A stretch of 64,000 bases of DNA, taken from NCBI RefSeq assembly GCF_028206995.1, contig NZ_JAQLFL010000004.1, positions 78,241 to 142,240 on the forward strand, read 5' to 3'. The translations under genes and the position numbers were made by a program. A model generated the notes under the pieces. The model had not been told where the DNA came from, did no database searches, and worked only from the letters and a program-made list of their open reading frames with translations. The stretch comes from Collinsella aerofaciens (GTDB lineage Bacteria; Actinomycetota; Coriobacteriia; Coriobacteriales; Coriobacteriaceae). Below, in pieces: positions 8,033 through 15,991 of the stretch. Numbering within the stretch: position 1 is the first letter of the stretch; each line of letters begins with the position of its first letter.

Positions 8033-9337
8033 TTAGGCGCGCTCGGCACGCGCAAGCTCGGCAGCGACGAGCTTAACAGCCAGCACCAGCACATCGAGCG
8101 CGGCCTCCAGGTCCTCGACCGTGGGATAGCTCGGCGCGATGCGGATGTTGGTGTCGCGCGGATCCTTGCCATAAGGCCAGGTGGCACCAGCCGGCGTGAG
8201 CTTGACGCCCAGGTCGGCGCAGAGCGCGGCGACCTTCCGGGCCGAGCCCTCGGGACCATCGAAGCTTACAAAGTAGCCGCCGCGGGGGTGCGTCCAGGTG
8301 GCGCAGCCCGTGTCGCCCAAGCCCTCGGTGAGCTTTCGCTCGACAGCCTCAAAGCGCGGGCGCAGGAACTCGGCATGCTTTTTCATGTGCTCCTTGACCG
8401 CCTCGATGGTGGGAAGGAAGCGCACGTGACGCAGCTGGTTGAGCTTATCGGCGCTGATGAGGCCGGCCTTCAGGCGCTTGGAGAACTCCGCGATAACCGC
8501 GGGGCTCGCACCGATAAAGCCGATACCGGCACCCGGGAAGGTGATCTTGGACGTCGAGGCGAATGCCACCACGCGGTCCTCGGTGCCCGCCGCGCGGGCA
8601 AGATCAAAGATGTTGGCGAGCTCGTCGGTCTCGTCGTACAGGTCGTGCACGCAGTAGGCGTTGTCCCAGAAGATGCGGAAATCGGGCGCGGCCGTGTGCA
8701 TCTCGACCAGGCGGCGCACGGTGTCCTCGCTAAAGGTGATACCCGTGGGGTTGGAATACTTGGGCACGCACCAGATGCCCTTGATGGAATCGTCGGCGGC
8801 AACGAGACGCTCGATCTCGTCCATGTCGGGGCCGTTGTCGGTCATCGCGACGGGGACGTTCTCGATACCCAGGTCGGCGGTGATGCCAAAGTGGCGGTCG
8901 TAGCCGGGAACAGGGCACAGGAACTTGACCTTCTTGCCGTCATGCGCGGCCTCGTAAGCCTCCCAAGGCTCGCTGCCGCACGAGCCGCAGCGCCAGAACA
9001 TACCGGCGATATCGTGCTCAATCAGCAGGCTCGATGAACCCAGCACGAGCGTCTGCTCGGCGGGGCAGCCCAAGAACCCCCCTGCCAGCTTGCGTGCCGA
9101 GGGAATGCCCTCAAAGCAGCCGTAGTTGGAGCAGTCGACATTGCCGTCGTGCAGATCGGCATCGGCATTGAGGATATCGAGCATGGGTCGAGAGATGTCC
9201 ACCTGGGAGGGCGACGGCTTGCCGCGGGCCATATCGAGCGCCAGGCCCTTGGCCTTGACCTCGGCGACCTCGGCTTTGAGCACCTCGATGGCGGCATCGA
9301 GTTCGGTGGTTTCCATCTTCTGGTAGATCGTCTGCAT
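8033..9337 (-). CDS. PLP-dependent class I aminotransferase (probable aspartate aminotransferase, MocR-like subgroup)
   Basis: A 434-aa fold-type I aminotransferase. Visible: the YSNPTG substrate/phosphate motif (about 194-199), Asp225 (FWDNAY) that would bind the PLP ring nitrogen, and Lys264 in STSKITFPGAG as the Schiff-base lysine. The N-terminal LALDMARGKPSP region and overall length match the bacterial aspartate aminotransferase subgroup in the Aminotran_MocR family. The exact amino donor is inferred. AAAGG precedes the ATG by about 8 nt. Confidence 0.85.
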   Translation of the reverse strand: MQTIYQKMETTELDAAIEVLKAEVAEVKAKGLALDMARGKPSPSQVDISRPMLDILNADADLHDGNVDCSNYGCFEGIPSARKLAGGFLGCPAEQTLVLGSSSLLIEHDIAGMFWRCGSCGSEPWEAYEAAHDGKKVKFLCPVPGYDRHFGITADLGIENVPVAMTDNGPDMDEIERLVAADDSIKGIWCVPKYSNPTGITFSEDTVRRLVEMHTAAPDFRIFWDNAYCVHDLYDETDELANIFDLARAAGTEDRVVAFASTSKITFPGAGIGFIGASPAVIAEFSKRLKAGLISADKLNQLRHVRFLPTIEAVKEHMKKHAEFLRPRFEAVERKLTEGLGDTGCATWTHPRGGYFVSFDGPEGSARKVAALCADLGVKLTPAGATWPYGKDPRDTNIRIAPSYPTVEDLEAALDVLVLAVKLVAAELARAERA

Positions 9338-9486
9338 GGGTGCGACCTTTCGCGAAGCGGTACGTTGCAGTTCGTCTAAGTATAGACCGCCACCGCCGCA
9401 AGGGTATGAAGCCGTGATAGATTAAGTCCATCGCAATAAATTACGAAACGCCGCGCATGCCGGCGTGGGGCGCCCAAGGAGGCACT

Positions 9487-9741
9487 ATGGAGTACGGATC
9501 GTTCCAGGCCGAGGAATTCGGCGACCTGCAGCGCCTGGTCGACGGGCTGTTTTATGACCGCCACGCCATCGACCGCCTGGATCTCATCGTGCAGGCCGAG
9601 ATCTTGGACCTCGCGCCCGACCTTATGGAAATCGTGAACCTTTTGCCGCCCGGCTACTACGACCGCCAATCGCTTTGCGACCAGCTCAACTCGGCCCTTG
9701 CCGCCCACGGCTGGGGCGCCGTCTACGGCACCGTGGAATAA
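9487..9741 (+). CDS. Small conserved-looking protein of unknown function (84 aa)
   Basis: The ATG at 9487 follows AAGGAGG at ideal spacing. The protein is acidic and apparently soluble, with predicted helices (EEFGDLQRLVDGLF, IDRLDLIVQAEILDLAP) and a PPGYYDR turn. It has no membrane segment and no motif I recognise. It stands alone between divergent and convergent neighbours and has its own terminator downstream. Confidence 0.7.
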   Translation: MEYGSFQAEEFGDLQRLVDGLFYDRHAIDRLDLIVQAEILDLAPDLMEIVNLLPPGYYDRQSLCDQLNSALAAHGWGAVYGTVE

Positions 9742-9743
9742 GC

Positions 9744-9773
9744 CTAGTCATTTAAGAACGTCCCCAATGACTA
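9744..9773. repeat. Short palindromic repeat, family C copy 1
   Basis: Arms TAGTCATT / AATGACTA enclose TAAGAACGTCCCC. A matching copy in the opposite orientation is at 48230-48260, and a variant with GTCGTT/AACGAC arms and a GGGGACAGTC loop is at 30121-30150. Confidence 0.65.
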
Positions 9774-9810
9774 AAACGCCGCTTGTGATGGTGTTCACAG
9801 GCGGCGTTTT
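9773..9810. terminator. Bidirectional intrinsic terminator
   Basis: Stem AAAACGCCGC...GCGGCGTTTT with an inner TTGTG/CACAG extension, A-rich on one side and T-rich on the other. It serves the small + strand gene and nhaA on the minus strand. Confidence 0.85.
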
Positions 9811-9827
9811 CAAACTTGTATGTGCTT

Positions 9828-11186
9828 TTACTCGCCCTTGGGCGCGGGGTGTTTGCAAACCACGCTCATGTAGATCATGCCGAGCACGGCAGCGGTGACC
9901 GAACCGGCAAGAATGGCAGCCTTGGCGGCAAGAACCTCAAACTCGGCCGTCGGGAAGGCAAGGCCGCTGATGAGAATCGACATCGTAAAGCCGATGCCAC
10001 CCAGAATGCCCACACCGGCAATCATGTGCCAGTTGACATTGCGCGGCAGCTCGCAAGCCTTAAGCTTGACTAGGGCAAACGTCATGCCAAAGATGCCGAT
10101 CGGCTTGCCCAGCAACATGCCAAAGTACACGCCGAGCGTCACCGGGTCGGTGAGTAGCGTGCTCATGTCCACGCCCACCAGGCGAACCTGTGCGTTCACG
10201 AACGCAAAGATCGGCAGGATCACAAAGTTGACCGGCGTGGAGATCAGACGCTCCATGCGGATGAGCGGCGGGGTCACGCGGTGCATGACGCGCTCGACCT
10301 TGGTGGTCGAGACGGTAAAGTCATGCTGACCCAGGATGTGCGCCTCGTCATCGTAGCGGTCATCGAGCAGCGGCAGGCACTCCCCCAACCAATCGGTAAG
10401 GCTGTCGAGCTTAACACCGCACTTGGCCGGGATGGTAAAGGCCAAGATGACGCCAGCAAGCGTGGCATGTACGCCGCTCTTGAACATGCAGAACCACAGC
10501 AGCAGACCCAGTACCGAATACGGGGCAAGGCGGTAATGCTGCGTCTTGTTGAGCCACACGAGCGCGCAGGTCACAAGCGCGGCGGCGCCCAACCAAAACG
10601 GATTGGGGCTCTGGCCGTAGAAGATGGCGATGGCGGCGATGGAAATGAGGTCGTCGGCGATGGCGAGCGTCGAGAAGAACACGCGCACGCCGTTGGGCAC
10701 GCGATTGCCCAAAAGCGACAGCACGCCCAGCGCAAAGGCAATATCGGTTGCCATGGGAATGGCCCAGCCGTTGTGCGCGCCGGCATGGTTAAAGATCAGA
10801 TAGATGCAGGCGGGAACGACGACGCCGCCCACGGCCGCCAGCATGGGAAGCATAGCCTGGCGCGGGTTTTTGAGCTCGCCAACTGTCATCTCGTACTTGA
10901 GCTCAATGCCCACCAACAAAAAGAAAATCGCCATGAGGAAGTCGTTGACGAAAAGCTCGACGGTGAGGCCAGCCGTCAAATGCCCCAGACCCACATACAG
11001 CGGGGTCTCCAAAAAGTGATGGATGGCCTCGTAGGCATCGGTATTAGCGCAAATGACGGCGGCGATGGCGGCGAAGACCATGACGGCGGCGGAAATCGTG
11101 CCGTTCTCGGCGATGCGCTCCCAGATGTCGTGACGTTCAAAGCGCTTGCGCTCGCGAACGTTGAACAGCTGCTCAGTTGCTGCCAT
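9828..11186 (-). CDS. nhaA: Na+/H+ antiporter NhaA
   Basis: Exchanges protons for Na+ across the membrane for pH and sodium homeostasis. The 452-aa polytopic protein has the NhaA signatures: MATDIAFALG with the conserved Asp, AIADDLISIAAI with the paired Asp of the ion site, and FVNAQV near the second half's unwound helix. It has about 12 hydrophobic segments. It is longer than the E. coli protein, mainly through a hydrophilic stretch in the middle (LLDDRYDDEAHILGQHD). AAAGGAG lies 8 nt before the ATG. Confidence 0.95.
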   Translation of the reverse strand: MAATEQLFNVRERKRFERHDIWERIAENGTISAAVMVFAAIAAVICANTDAYEAIHHFLETPLYVGLGHLTAGLTVELFVNDFLMAIFFLLVGIELKYEMTVGELKNPRQAMLPMLAAVGGVVVPACIYLIFNHAGAHNGWAIPMATDIAFALGVLSLLGNRVPNGVRVFFSTLAIADDLISIAAIAIFYGQSPNPFWLGAAALVTCALVWLNKTQHYRLAPYSVLGLLLWFCMFKSGVHATLAGVILAFTIPAKCGVKLDSLTDWLGECLPLLDDRYDDEAHILGQHDFTVSTTKVERVMHRVTPPLIRMERLISTPVNFVILPIFAFVNAQVRLVGVDMSTLLTDPVTLGVYFGMLLGKPIGIFGMTFALVKLKACELPRNVNWHMIAGVGILGGIGFTMSILISGLAFPTAEFEVLAAKAAILAGSVTAAVLGMIYMSVVCKHPAPKGE

Positions 11187-11219
11187 GGGCGGCTCCTTTC
11201 ACGGGATGGCTCCCGTCTT

Positions 11220-11256
11220 AAAAAAGCACGGCCCGCCCAAGTGGCGGCGCCGCGCT
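11220..11256 (-). promoter_or_regulatory. Terminator-like hairpin in the nhaA leader
   Basis: On the minus strand a strong GC stem (GCGCGGC-CCGCC / GGGCGG-GCCGTGC) is followed directly by T6-T7, 34 bp before the nhaA ATG. A second hairpin (ACGGGAGCCATCCCGT) sits just before the Shine-Dalgarno sequence. Since ppaC already has its own terminator at 11395-11433, this one could act as a conditional attenuator of nhaA. A backup ppaC terminator is the simple alternative. Confidence 0.5.
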
Positions 11257-11394
11257 CTAACGTATTACGCTTGCATCTAGCCTACCCTGCACGACAAGCA
11301 CGCAGGCGTGGCCGAAAAGCGGAACCACAGGTTGAACATTATTTGCTCAACGGCACGGGCACGCCTGTCCAAGAGACGACGCGGCGCCGTGCAC

Positions 11395-11433
11395 AAAAAA
11401 CGACCGGAGCGCGGGGCGTCCGCGATCCGGTCG
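11395..11433 (-). terminator. Intrinsic terminator after ppaC
   Basis: Stem CGACCGGA / TCCGGTCG (11401-11408 and 11426-11433), followed on the minus strand by T6. It lies 20 bp past the ppaC stop codon. Confidence 0.85.
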
Positions 11434-11453
11434 TGGCGTTTGGTCAACTAAAC

Positions 11454-12377
11454 CTAGCAGGCGGCCATGATGGGAGCAGCAACCTGCTTCTTACGGGAGA
11501 GGACGCCCGGCATCCAGACGCCGTCGTGCTCGTCGGCAATGCCCAGGCCCTTCTGAGCAGCCTCGGTCTCGCCCTCGAGCAGGACCTGCGAGCCTTCCTC
11601 CATGATGTCGGTGATGCACAGGACAATGCCGTCAGCACCCTTCTCGGCGGCGTAGGCGCGCATGGCCTCGCGGATCTCGTCGATCATACCGAGCGCACGG
11701 CTCTTGTCGACGGTCTCGTACTGGCCGATGAGCAGCTTCTTGCCGGCGGGCTCGAACATCTTGATGTCGTTGCCAACCATCTCGGCTGCGGTGAAGGAGC
11801 CGGACGGGCGGGTGAGGAAGACCTCCATGCCAAACTTGACCGGGTAGACGCCCACCTGCTCGCCGAGCTTGGCGGCGACGGCGCGGTCGACATCGGTGGT
11901 AGTGGGGCTCTTGAGCATGAGCGTGTCGGTCATCATGGCCGAGAGCAGCAGCTTGGCCTGAACGTCGGAAAGCTCAACGCCGAGCACGCCGGCGAGCTTG
12001 GTGACGATGGTGCAGCTGGAGCCCCAGGGCAGGCAGATGTAGTGCAGCGGGCCGGCGGTCTCGAAGTCGCCGATGCGGTGGTGGTCGACGACGCCAAAGA
12101 CCGTGGCGTCCTTAAGACCGGCGACGGACTGGGCAGACTCGTTGTGGTCGGTGAGGACGACGAGCTGACCGGCCTCGACGGACTCGATCACGCGGGGCTC
12201 GGCAATGCCGGCGTCGGCGAGCAGCTTGGCGGACTCGGCCGGAAGCTGACCAAGGGCGCAGGCCTCGTAGGTGTTGCCGGCATACTCAACCTGGTTGAGC
12301 AGCTGGGACAGGACGACGGCGCTCATGATGGCGTCGTTATCGGGGTTCTGGTGACCAAAGACAAGAACGTTTGCCAT
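11454..12377 (-). CDS. ppaC: Manganese-dependent inorganic pyrophosphatase (DHH family)
   Basis: Hydrolyses pyrophosphate to phosphate, pulling biosynthetic reactions forward. The 307-aa protein shows the family II metal ligands His9, Asp13 and Asp15 (FGHQNPDND), Asp77 (LTDHN) and the DHH motif at 98-100 (VVDHHRIGD). The C-terminal DHHA2 domain ends with the substrate-binding SRKKQV. Length is standard, and it lacks the CBS insertion seen in regulated clostridial forms. Confidence 0.95.
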   Translation of the reverse strand: MANVLVFGHQNPDNDAIMSAVVLSQLLNQVEYAGNTYEACALGQLPAESAKLLADAGIAEPRVIESVEAGQLVVLTDHNESAQSVAGLKDATVFGVVDHHRIGDFETAGPLHYICLPWGSSCTIVTKLAGVLGVELSDVQAKLLLSAMMTDTLMLKSPTTTDVDRAVAAKLGEQVGVYPVKFGMEVFLTRPSGSFTAAEMVGNDIKMFEPAGKKLLIGQYETVDKSRALGMIDEIREAMRAYAAEKGADGIVLCITDIMEEGSQVLLEGETEAAQKGLGIADEHDGVWMPGVLSRKKQVAAPIMAAC

Positions 12378-12524
12378 GGATATCCTCCACTTGATATGTG
12401 TACTTGGACGAGGCTATGGTAGCACGCTGGCGCCGAACCTTATGAGACGCAAGGGCCGCGGCGCAATTTGGGGCGAGCCTGGGGGCGAAGTCTGCCCCCT
12501 TGTACCACCGCCCTCCTGCACCGA

Positions 12525-13478
12525 CTATTTACCGGCGGCGCGCAGGGCTACGTAGGCGGCACCGATGATGCCGGCGTCGTTTCCGAGCGAAGCGACCTTA
12601 ATGGGCGTCTCGTGCGAGGCAGAGAGCGCGTACTGCTTAAAGTGCTCGCGAACCTTGTCGAGATAAACATCGGCCGAAGCGGACGCGCCGCCACCGATCA
12701 GGAACATCTCGGGGTCGACCACGTTGGCGATAAGCGCCAGGGCGCGGCCAAGGTAGTCGGCCATGGTGTCGGCTGCGGCCAGCGCGAGCTTGTCGCCCTC
12801 GCGGCAGGCCTGGAACACGTCCTTGGAATCGGAGGGGCCGGTGAGCTCGATGGGCTCGACGCCCGCCTTCTTGCACTCGGCAAGGTAGTTGCTCACCACG
12901 CCGGTGGCGCTGGAATACTGCTCCAGATGGCCATGGCCGCCACAGCCGCAGGTGCGCTCCTCGGCCGGGTTCAGGCACATGTGGCCAATCTCGCCGCCGG
13001 CGCCCACAACGCCCGATACCACGTCGCCGTTAACGATAACGCCGCCGCCCACGCCGGTACCGATGGTGACCATCACCACGTTCTGCACGCCCTTGGCAGA
13101 ACCGAGCCAGGCCTCGCCCATGGCAGCGGCGTTGGCATCGTTCTCATACTTAACGACCGCGTCGGGGCAGTGCTTCTGAATGGCGATCCTCAGCTCGGGC
13201 AGGTTAATGGCAATGTTGGCCTTGACCTTGGCATCGCCCGACGCCGGGATGGGGCACGGAACGGCCAGGCCAATGCCCGCCGCAAAGGCACGCGGAATCT
13301 GGGCCTTGGCGACCACCTGGTCGATAGCCTCGGTCACCGCGGCAAAGCCCGCAGCGTCAACGATGGGAGGCGTGGGCACGCTGGCCTTGGCAAGCAGGTT
13401 GCCGTCCTCGTCGAACAGGCCCTCCTTAACCGAAGTGCCGCCGACGTCGATGCCGATGTAGTACTGCTTAGGTTCCAT
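12525..13478 (-). CDS. ROK-family sugar kinase (probable glucokinase)
   Basis: A 318-aa ASKHA kinase. It has the ATP phosphate motif DVGGTSVK, the sugar-site END (KYENDANAAA) and GAGGEIGHM, and the ROK zinc motif region. The zinc motif reads CGCGGHGHLE where most family members have a third Cys (GCLE); a His occupies that place. Glucokinase is the likeliest function by overall similarity to actinobacterial GlkA, but N-acetylmannosamine kinase or a ROK kinase for another hexose cannot be excluded. The start is set at 13478 (MEPKQYY) rather than an upstream in-frame codon. Confidence 0.82.
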   Translation of the reverse strand: MEPKQYYIGIDVGGTSVKEGLFDEDGNLLAKASVPTPPIVDAAGFAAVTEAIDQVVAKAQIPRAFAAGIGLAVPCPIPASGDAKVKANIAINLPELRIAIQKHCPDAVVKYENDANAAAMGEAWLGSAKGVQNVVMVTIGTGVGGGVIVNGDVVSGVVGAGGEIGHMCLNPAEERTCGCGGHGHLEQYSSATGVVSNYLAECKKAGVEPIELTGPSDSKDVFQACREGDKLALAAADTMADYLGRALALIANVVDPEMFLIGGGASASADVYLDKVREHFKQYALSASHETPIKVASLGNDAGIIGAAYVALRAAGK

Positions 13479-13532
13479 GGGAGCCCACCTTTCTCGTTTA
13501 AACATTGCCTGTATGGTACCGCTCCCAAGGCA

Positions 13533-13573
13533 AAAACCTACCAAAAAGGGACAGGTTTATTTTGGCAGGTTTT
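13533..13573. repeat. Short inverted repeat, family D copy 1
   Basis: Arms AAAACCTACCAAAA / TTTTGGCAGGTTTT with one mismatch enclose GGGACAGGTTTA. Related AACCTG...CAGGTT hairpins occur at 17435-17511 and 51549-51573. Confidence 0.6.
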
Positions 13574-13621
13574 ATCTGGGGAAACGCAAATGGCTGCCCA
13601 ACAGGCCGCGCAAGACCATCC

Positions 13622-13656
13622 CCAAAAATAAAGGCGCCGGGAGGCGGAGGCTCCCG
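13622..13656 (-). terminator. Intrinsic terminator after the beta-glucoside PTS operon
   Basis: A GC stem GGCGCCGGGAG / CTCCCGGCGCC is followed on the minus strand by TTTATTTTT. It closes the GH1-IIC-IIB-IIA operon and separates it from the ROK kinase gene. Confidence 0.85.
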
Positions 13657-13719
13657 GCGCCCGTCAAAGGGACTATGTTGTCTATTGGACCTCACGGTCC
13701 GTCGCGGCGATAACGCCGA

Positions 13720-14052
13720 TTAGGCCTTAAGTGCCTGCAACTGCTTGTGAATCTCGATGAGCTCCGTCGCCATGACGCGCATGGTCTCGGTGCCAGCCAT
13801 CTGGTCCTCGGCATGCAGCAAAATCAACGGGGCCTCGCCGTTACGCTCGCCGTTGGCCTCCTTCTTCAGAAGCCCCATGTGAACATCGTGGCCACCGTTA
13901 TAGGCCTCATCGCCCTGCTTGATAAGCTCCTCGGCGGCGTCAAAATCGCCCTCCTTGGCCTTTTGCACGGCATTGATGTACATGCTCTTGGCGGTACCGA
14001 CGTAGCTGATGATCTCGAAGCAGGTCATCTGCAGTTCGTTCATATCCTCCAT
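13720..14052 (-). CDS. PTS lactose/cellobiose-family IIA component
   Basis: Phosphocarrier that passes phosphate from HPr to the IIB subunit. The small helical protein (about 110 aa) has the LLHAEDQMAG motif whose His is the phosphorylation site in the lactose/cellobiose IIA family. The start is uncertain: GTG 14061 directly abuts the IIB stop, ATG 14052 gives MEDMNELQ, and ATG 14043 gives MNELQ. It is the last gene of the operon. Confidence 0.9.
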   Translation of the reverse strand: MEDMNELQMTCFEIISYVGTAKSMYINAVQKAKEGDFDAAEELIKQGDEAYNGGHDVHMGLLKKEANGERNGEAPLILLHAEDQMAGTETMRVMATELIEIHKQLQALKA

Positions 14053-14061
14053 GCGGAGCAC

Positions 14062-14364
14062 CTAGCCCATCACGCTGACGCAGTGGTCGATGATGCCGGC
14101 AGCATTCATGCGGCCGTAGTCGACCATGTTGATGACTTCGACCGGAAAACGACCGGCGGCTTCCTTCTCAAAATCGCCCTTGGTGTAGCCGATCTGCGGG
14201 CCAAGCAGCAACATGTCGCACTCGTCCAGGTGATCGTGGGCCTCGTTCATGGGACGAGCCTCGACCTCGATATCCAGACCACGGTTTGCAACCTCGGCCT
14301 GCATCTTCTGGACCAGCAGGCTCGTGGACATACCGGCATTGCAGCAGAGCATGATCTTCTTCAT
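14062..14364 (-). CDS. PTS lactose/cellobiose-family IIB component
   Basis: A 100-aa cytoplasmic phosphotransfer protein. The active-site Cys is in the N-terminal MLCCNAGMSTS, as in CelA/LicB-type IIB proteins. It directly precedes the IIA gene, and the order IIC-IIB-IIA with a GH1 glycosidase points to beta-glucosides such as cellobiose. Confidence 0.92.
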   Translation of the reverse strand: MKKIMLCCNAGMSTSLLVQKMQAEVANRGLDIEVEARPMNEAHDHLDECDMLLLGPQIGYTKGDFEKEAAGRFPVEVINMVDYGRMNAAGIIDHCVSVMG

Positions 14365-14465
14365 GGTTTCCTCCTTATAACTGCGCGGCGCGCAGACGAC
14401 AACTGGTTGTATTCCTTGCGGCTATTGTGCCCACCCCCCCTGCATCTTTACACAAGGGAGAGAGC

Positions 14466-14498
14466 CGCGGGCACCGGCACCGCGTACCGGCGCCCGCA
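14466..14498. repeat. GC-rich hairpin between IIC and IIB genes
   Basis: GCGGGC-CCGG / CCGG-GCCCGC stem in the 162-bp IIC-IIB gap, with no U-tract. A C7 run lies beside it at 14434-14440. It may stabilise the IIB-IIA part of the transcript; that role is inferred. Confidence 0.5.
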
Positions 14499-14526
14499 AA
14501 GGTAAAAGGGACGAACGTTAGGCGTT

Positions 14527-15871
14527 CTACTCGGCGAGAGCCTCCTGCTTGGCGATCGCCTTCTCGGAAATCTTCATAAAGGGCAGGTAGACAGCCATGC
14601 CAATGACAAGCTCGATAGCCTGCCACGCGCCGGCGCGCCAGTCAAAGCCCGTAGCGAGCAGGGCATTGATGACGGGAGGCATGGTCCAGGGCACCTGGGC
14701 GATGCAGGGGCTGATGATGCCTGCGCAGGTAAGGCCATAGGTGATGCCGATGAACAGGTCGGGAAGAAGGACGAACGGAATCATGAGTGGCAGGTTGTAC
14801 ACGATGGGGTAACCGTAGATAACCGGCTCGTTGATGTTAAACAGACCAGGCAGGATAGCCATCTTGGAAACGGTCTCGGAAGCCTTGTTCTTGGAGAACA
14901 GGAGCGTGTCGAGCAGAAGCATGAGGGTGCAGCCCGAGCCGCCGATGAGGGCGAAGCTGTTAACGATCTGCATGTTCATGTAGTGATCGGGCTGGATGGT
15001 GCCACCGGCGGCAAAGGTAGCCATGTTGTCGACGATGAGCATGGTCAGGATCGGCTCGACGGTAGCGCCAGAGATGGTGGACTGGTGAATACCGACGCAG
15101 AACAGCAGGTTGGCAAGGGTGTAGATGAGGATAACAGCCCACGGACCGGCATTCATGATGTTCTTGAGCGGGTTGGAGATGCACGTGGAGATGATGGTAC
15201 ACAGATCGGTGCCGGCGCACACGGCGAGCAGAGCTGCGGCAAGAGCGAAGATTGCGAGGTTGAGCAGCATCGGGATCATGACGTTGAAGGAGTTGGAGAC
15301 CGCGGGGGGGCACGCCCTCGCCCAGCTTAACCTTGAGCTTCTCGACGCCAGAAATCTTGATGAAGAGCGAGACGGAAAGCAGGGCGATGATAATAGCCGA
15401 GAACAGACCGTTGGTGCCGGTGTTGGCAGTCGAAAGGGCGCCCGTGACCTCGGCGGAGGTGATCTTGTCGGTGAGCAGCGGGCTCGTGGCGGCAAGCGTG
15501 GCGGTGACCTGCTGCGGCATCATGATGACAAAAGCAGAGATGGCGACGACCACGCAAGCGAGCGGGTTATTGAAACGCTTGTTCTTAGCGAGGCTGTAGC
15601 CAATCAATCCGGCCAGGATAATGGCAGAGACGTTGAGGGTGCCCAGCGTAATTGCCGAACCCCACGTCTGAAGGTTGGCAAGGCCCGCCGCATCGAGCGG
15701 GAACAGGGGGAACACGACGTTGTTAATAAGAACCGCGATACCCGCAAGGATATAGAGCGGCGTGATGGTCGCGAAGGCGTCACGCAGGGAACGCAGGTGA
15801 ACCTGGTTTCCCACCTTCGCAGAGACCTCGGCAAACTTGTCGAGGAAGCTCTTTCCGTTGTCACTGGCCAT
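14527..15871 (-). pseudogene. PTS lactose/cellobiose-family IIC permease, frameshifted in a C7 tract
   Basis: Two overlapping frames together give a full IIC permease of about 447 aa. The N-terminal frame runs from MASDNGKSFLDKF to GEGVPP, about residue 188. It then loses homology, while the other frame continues with AVSNSFNVMIPML to KQEALAE. The junction is a run of seven G on the + strand (15304-15310), C7 in the mRNA sense. Six would restore the frame and the family's GVPPAV motif. This may be a real inactivating or phase-variable mutation, a sequencing error, or +1 ribosomal slippage at Pro codons. The membrane segments are intact on both sides. Confidence 0.85.
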
Positions 15872-15991
15872 GATTGCTCCTAACTTTCAAATCCGGCCTT
15901 TTCCTATGCGCACGGTGGTCTGTCGCCCTCTGCCACCAGATGTGCCATGTGTTGCGCGCAGCGGCGCGCGGTCTGGGCGTTCGCCCGTTCG

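Noticed and set aside
10281..12422. 713-codon open frame on the plus strand across nhaA and ppaC
   Set aside because: It is antisense to two well-recognised genes and its translation is Gly/Ala/His-rich without domains. In this GC-rich genome such shadows are common.
15125..15883. 252-codon plus-strand frame over the PTS IIC gene
   Set aside because: Antisense shadow; the two minus-strand frames give clear IIC homology on both sides of the frameshift.
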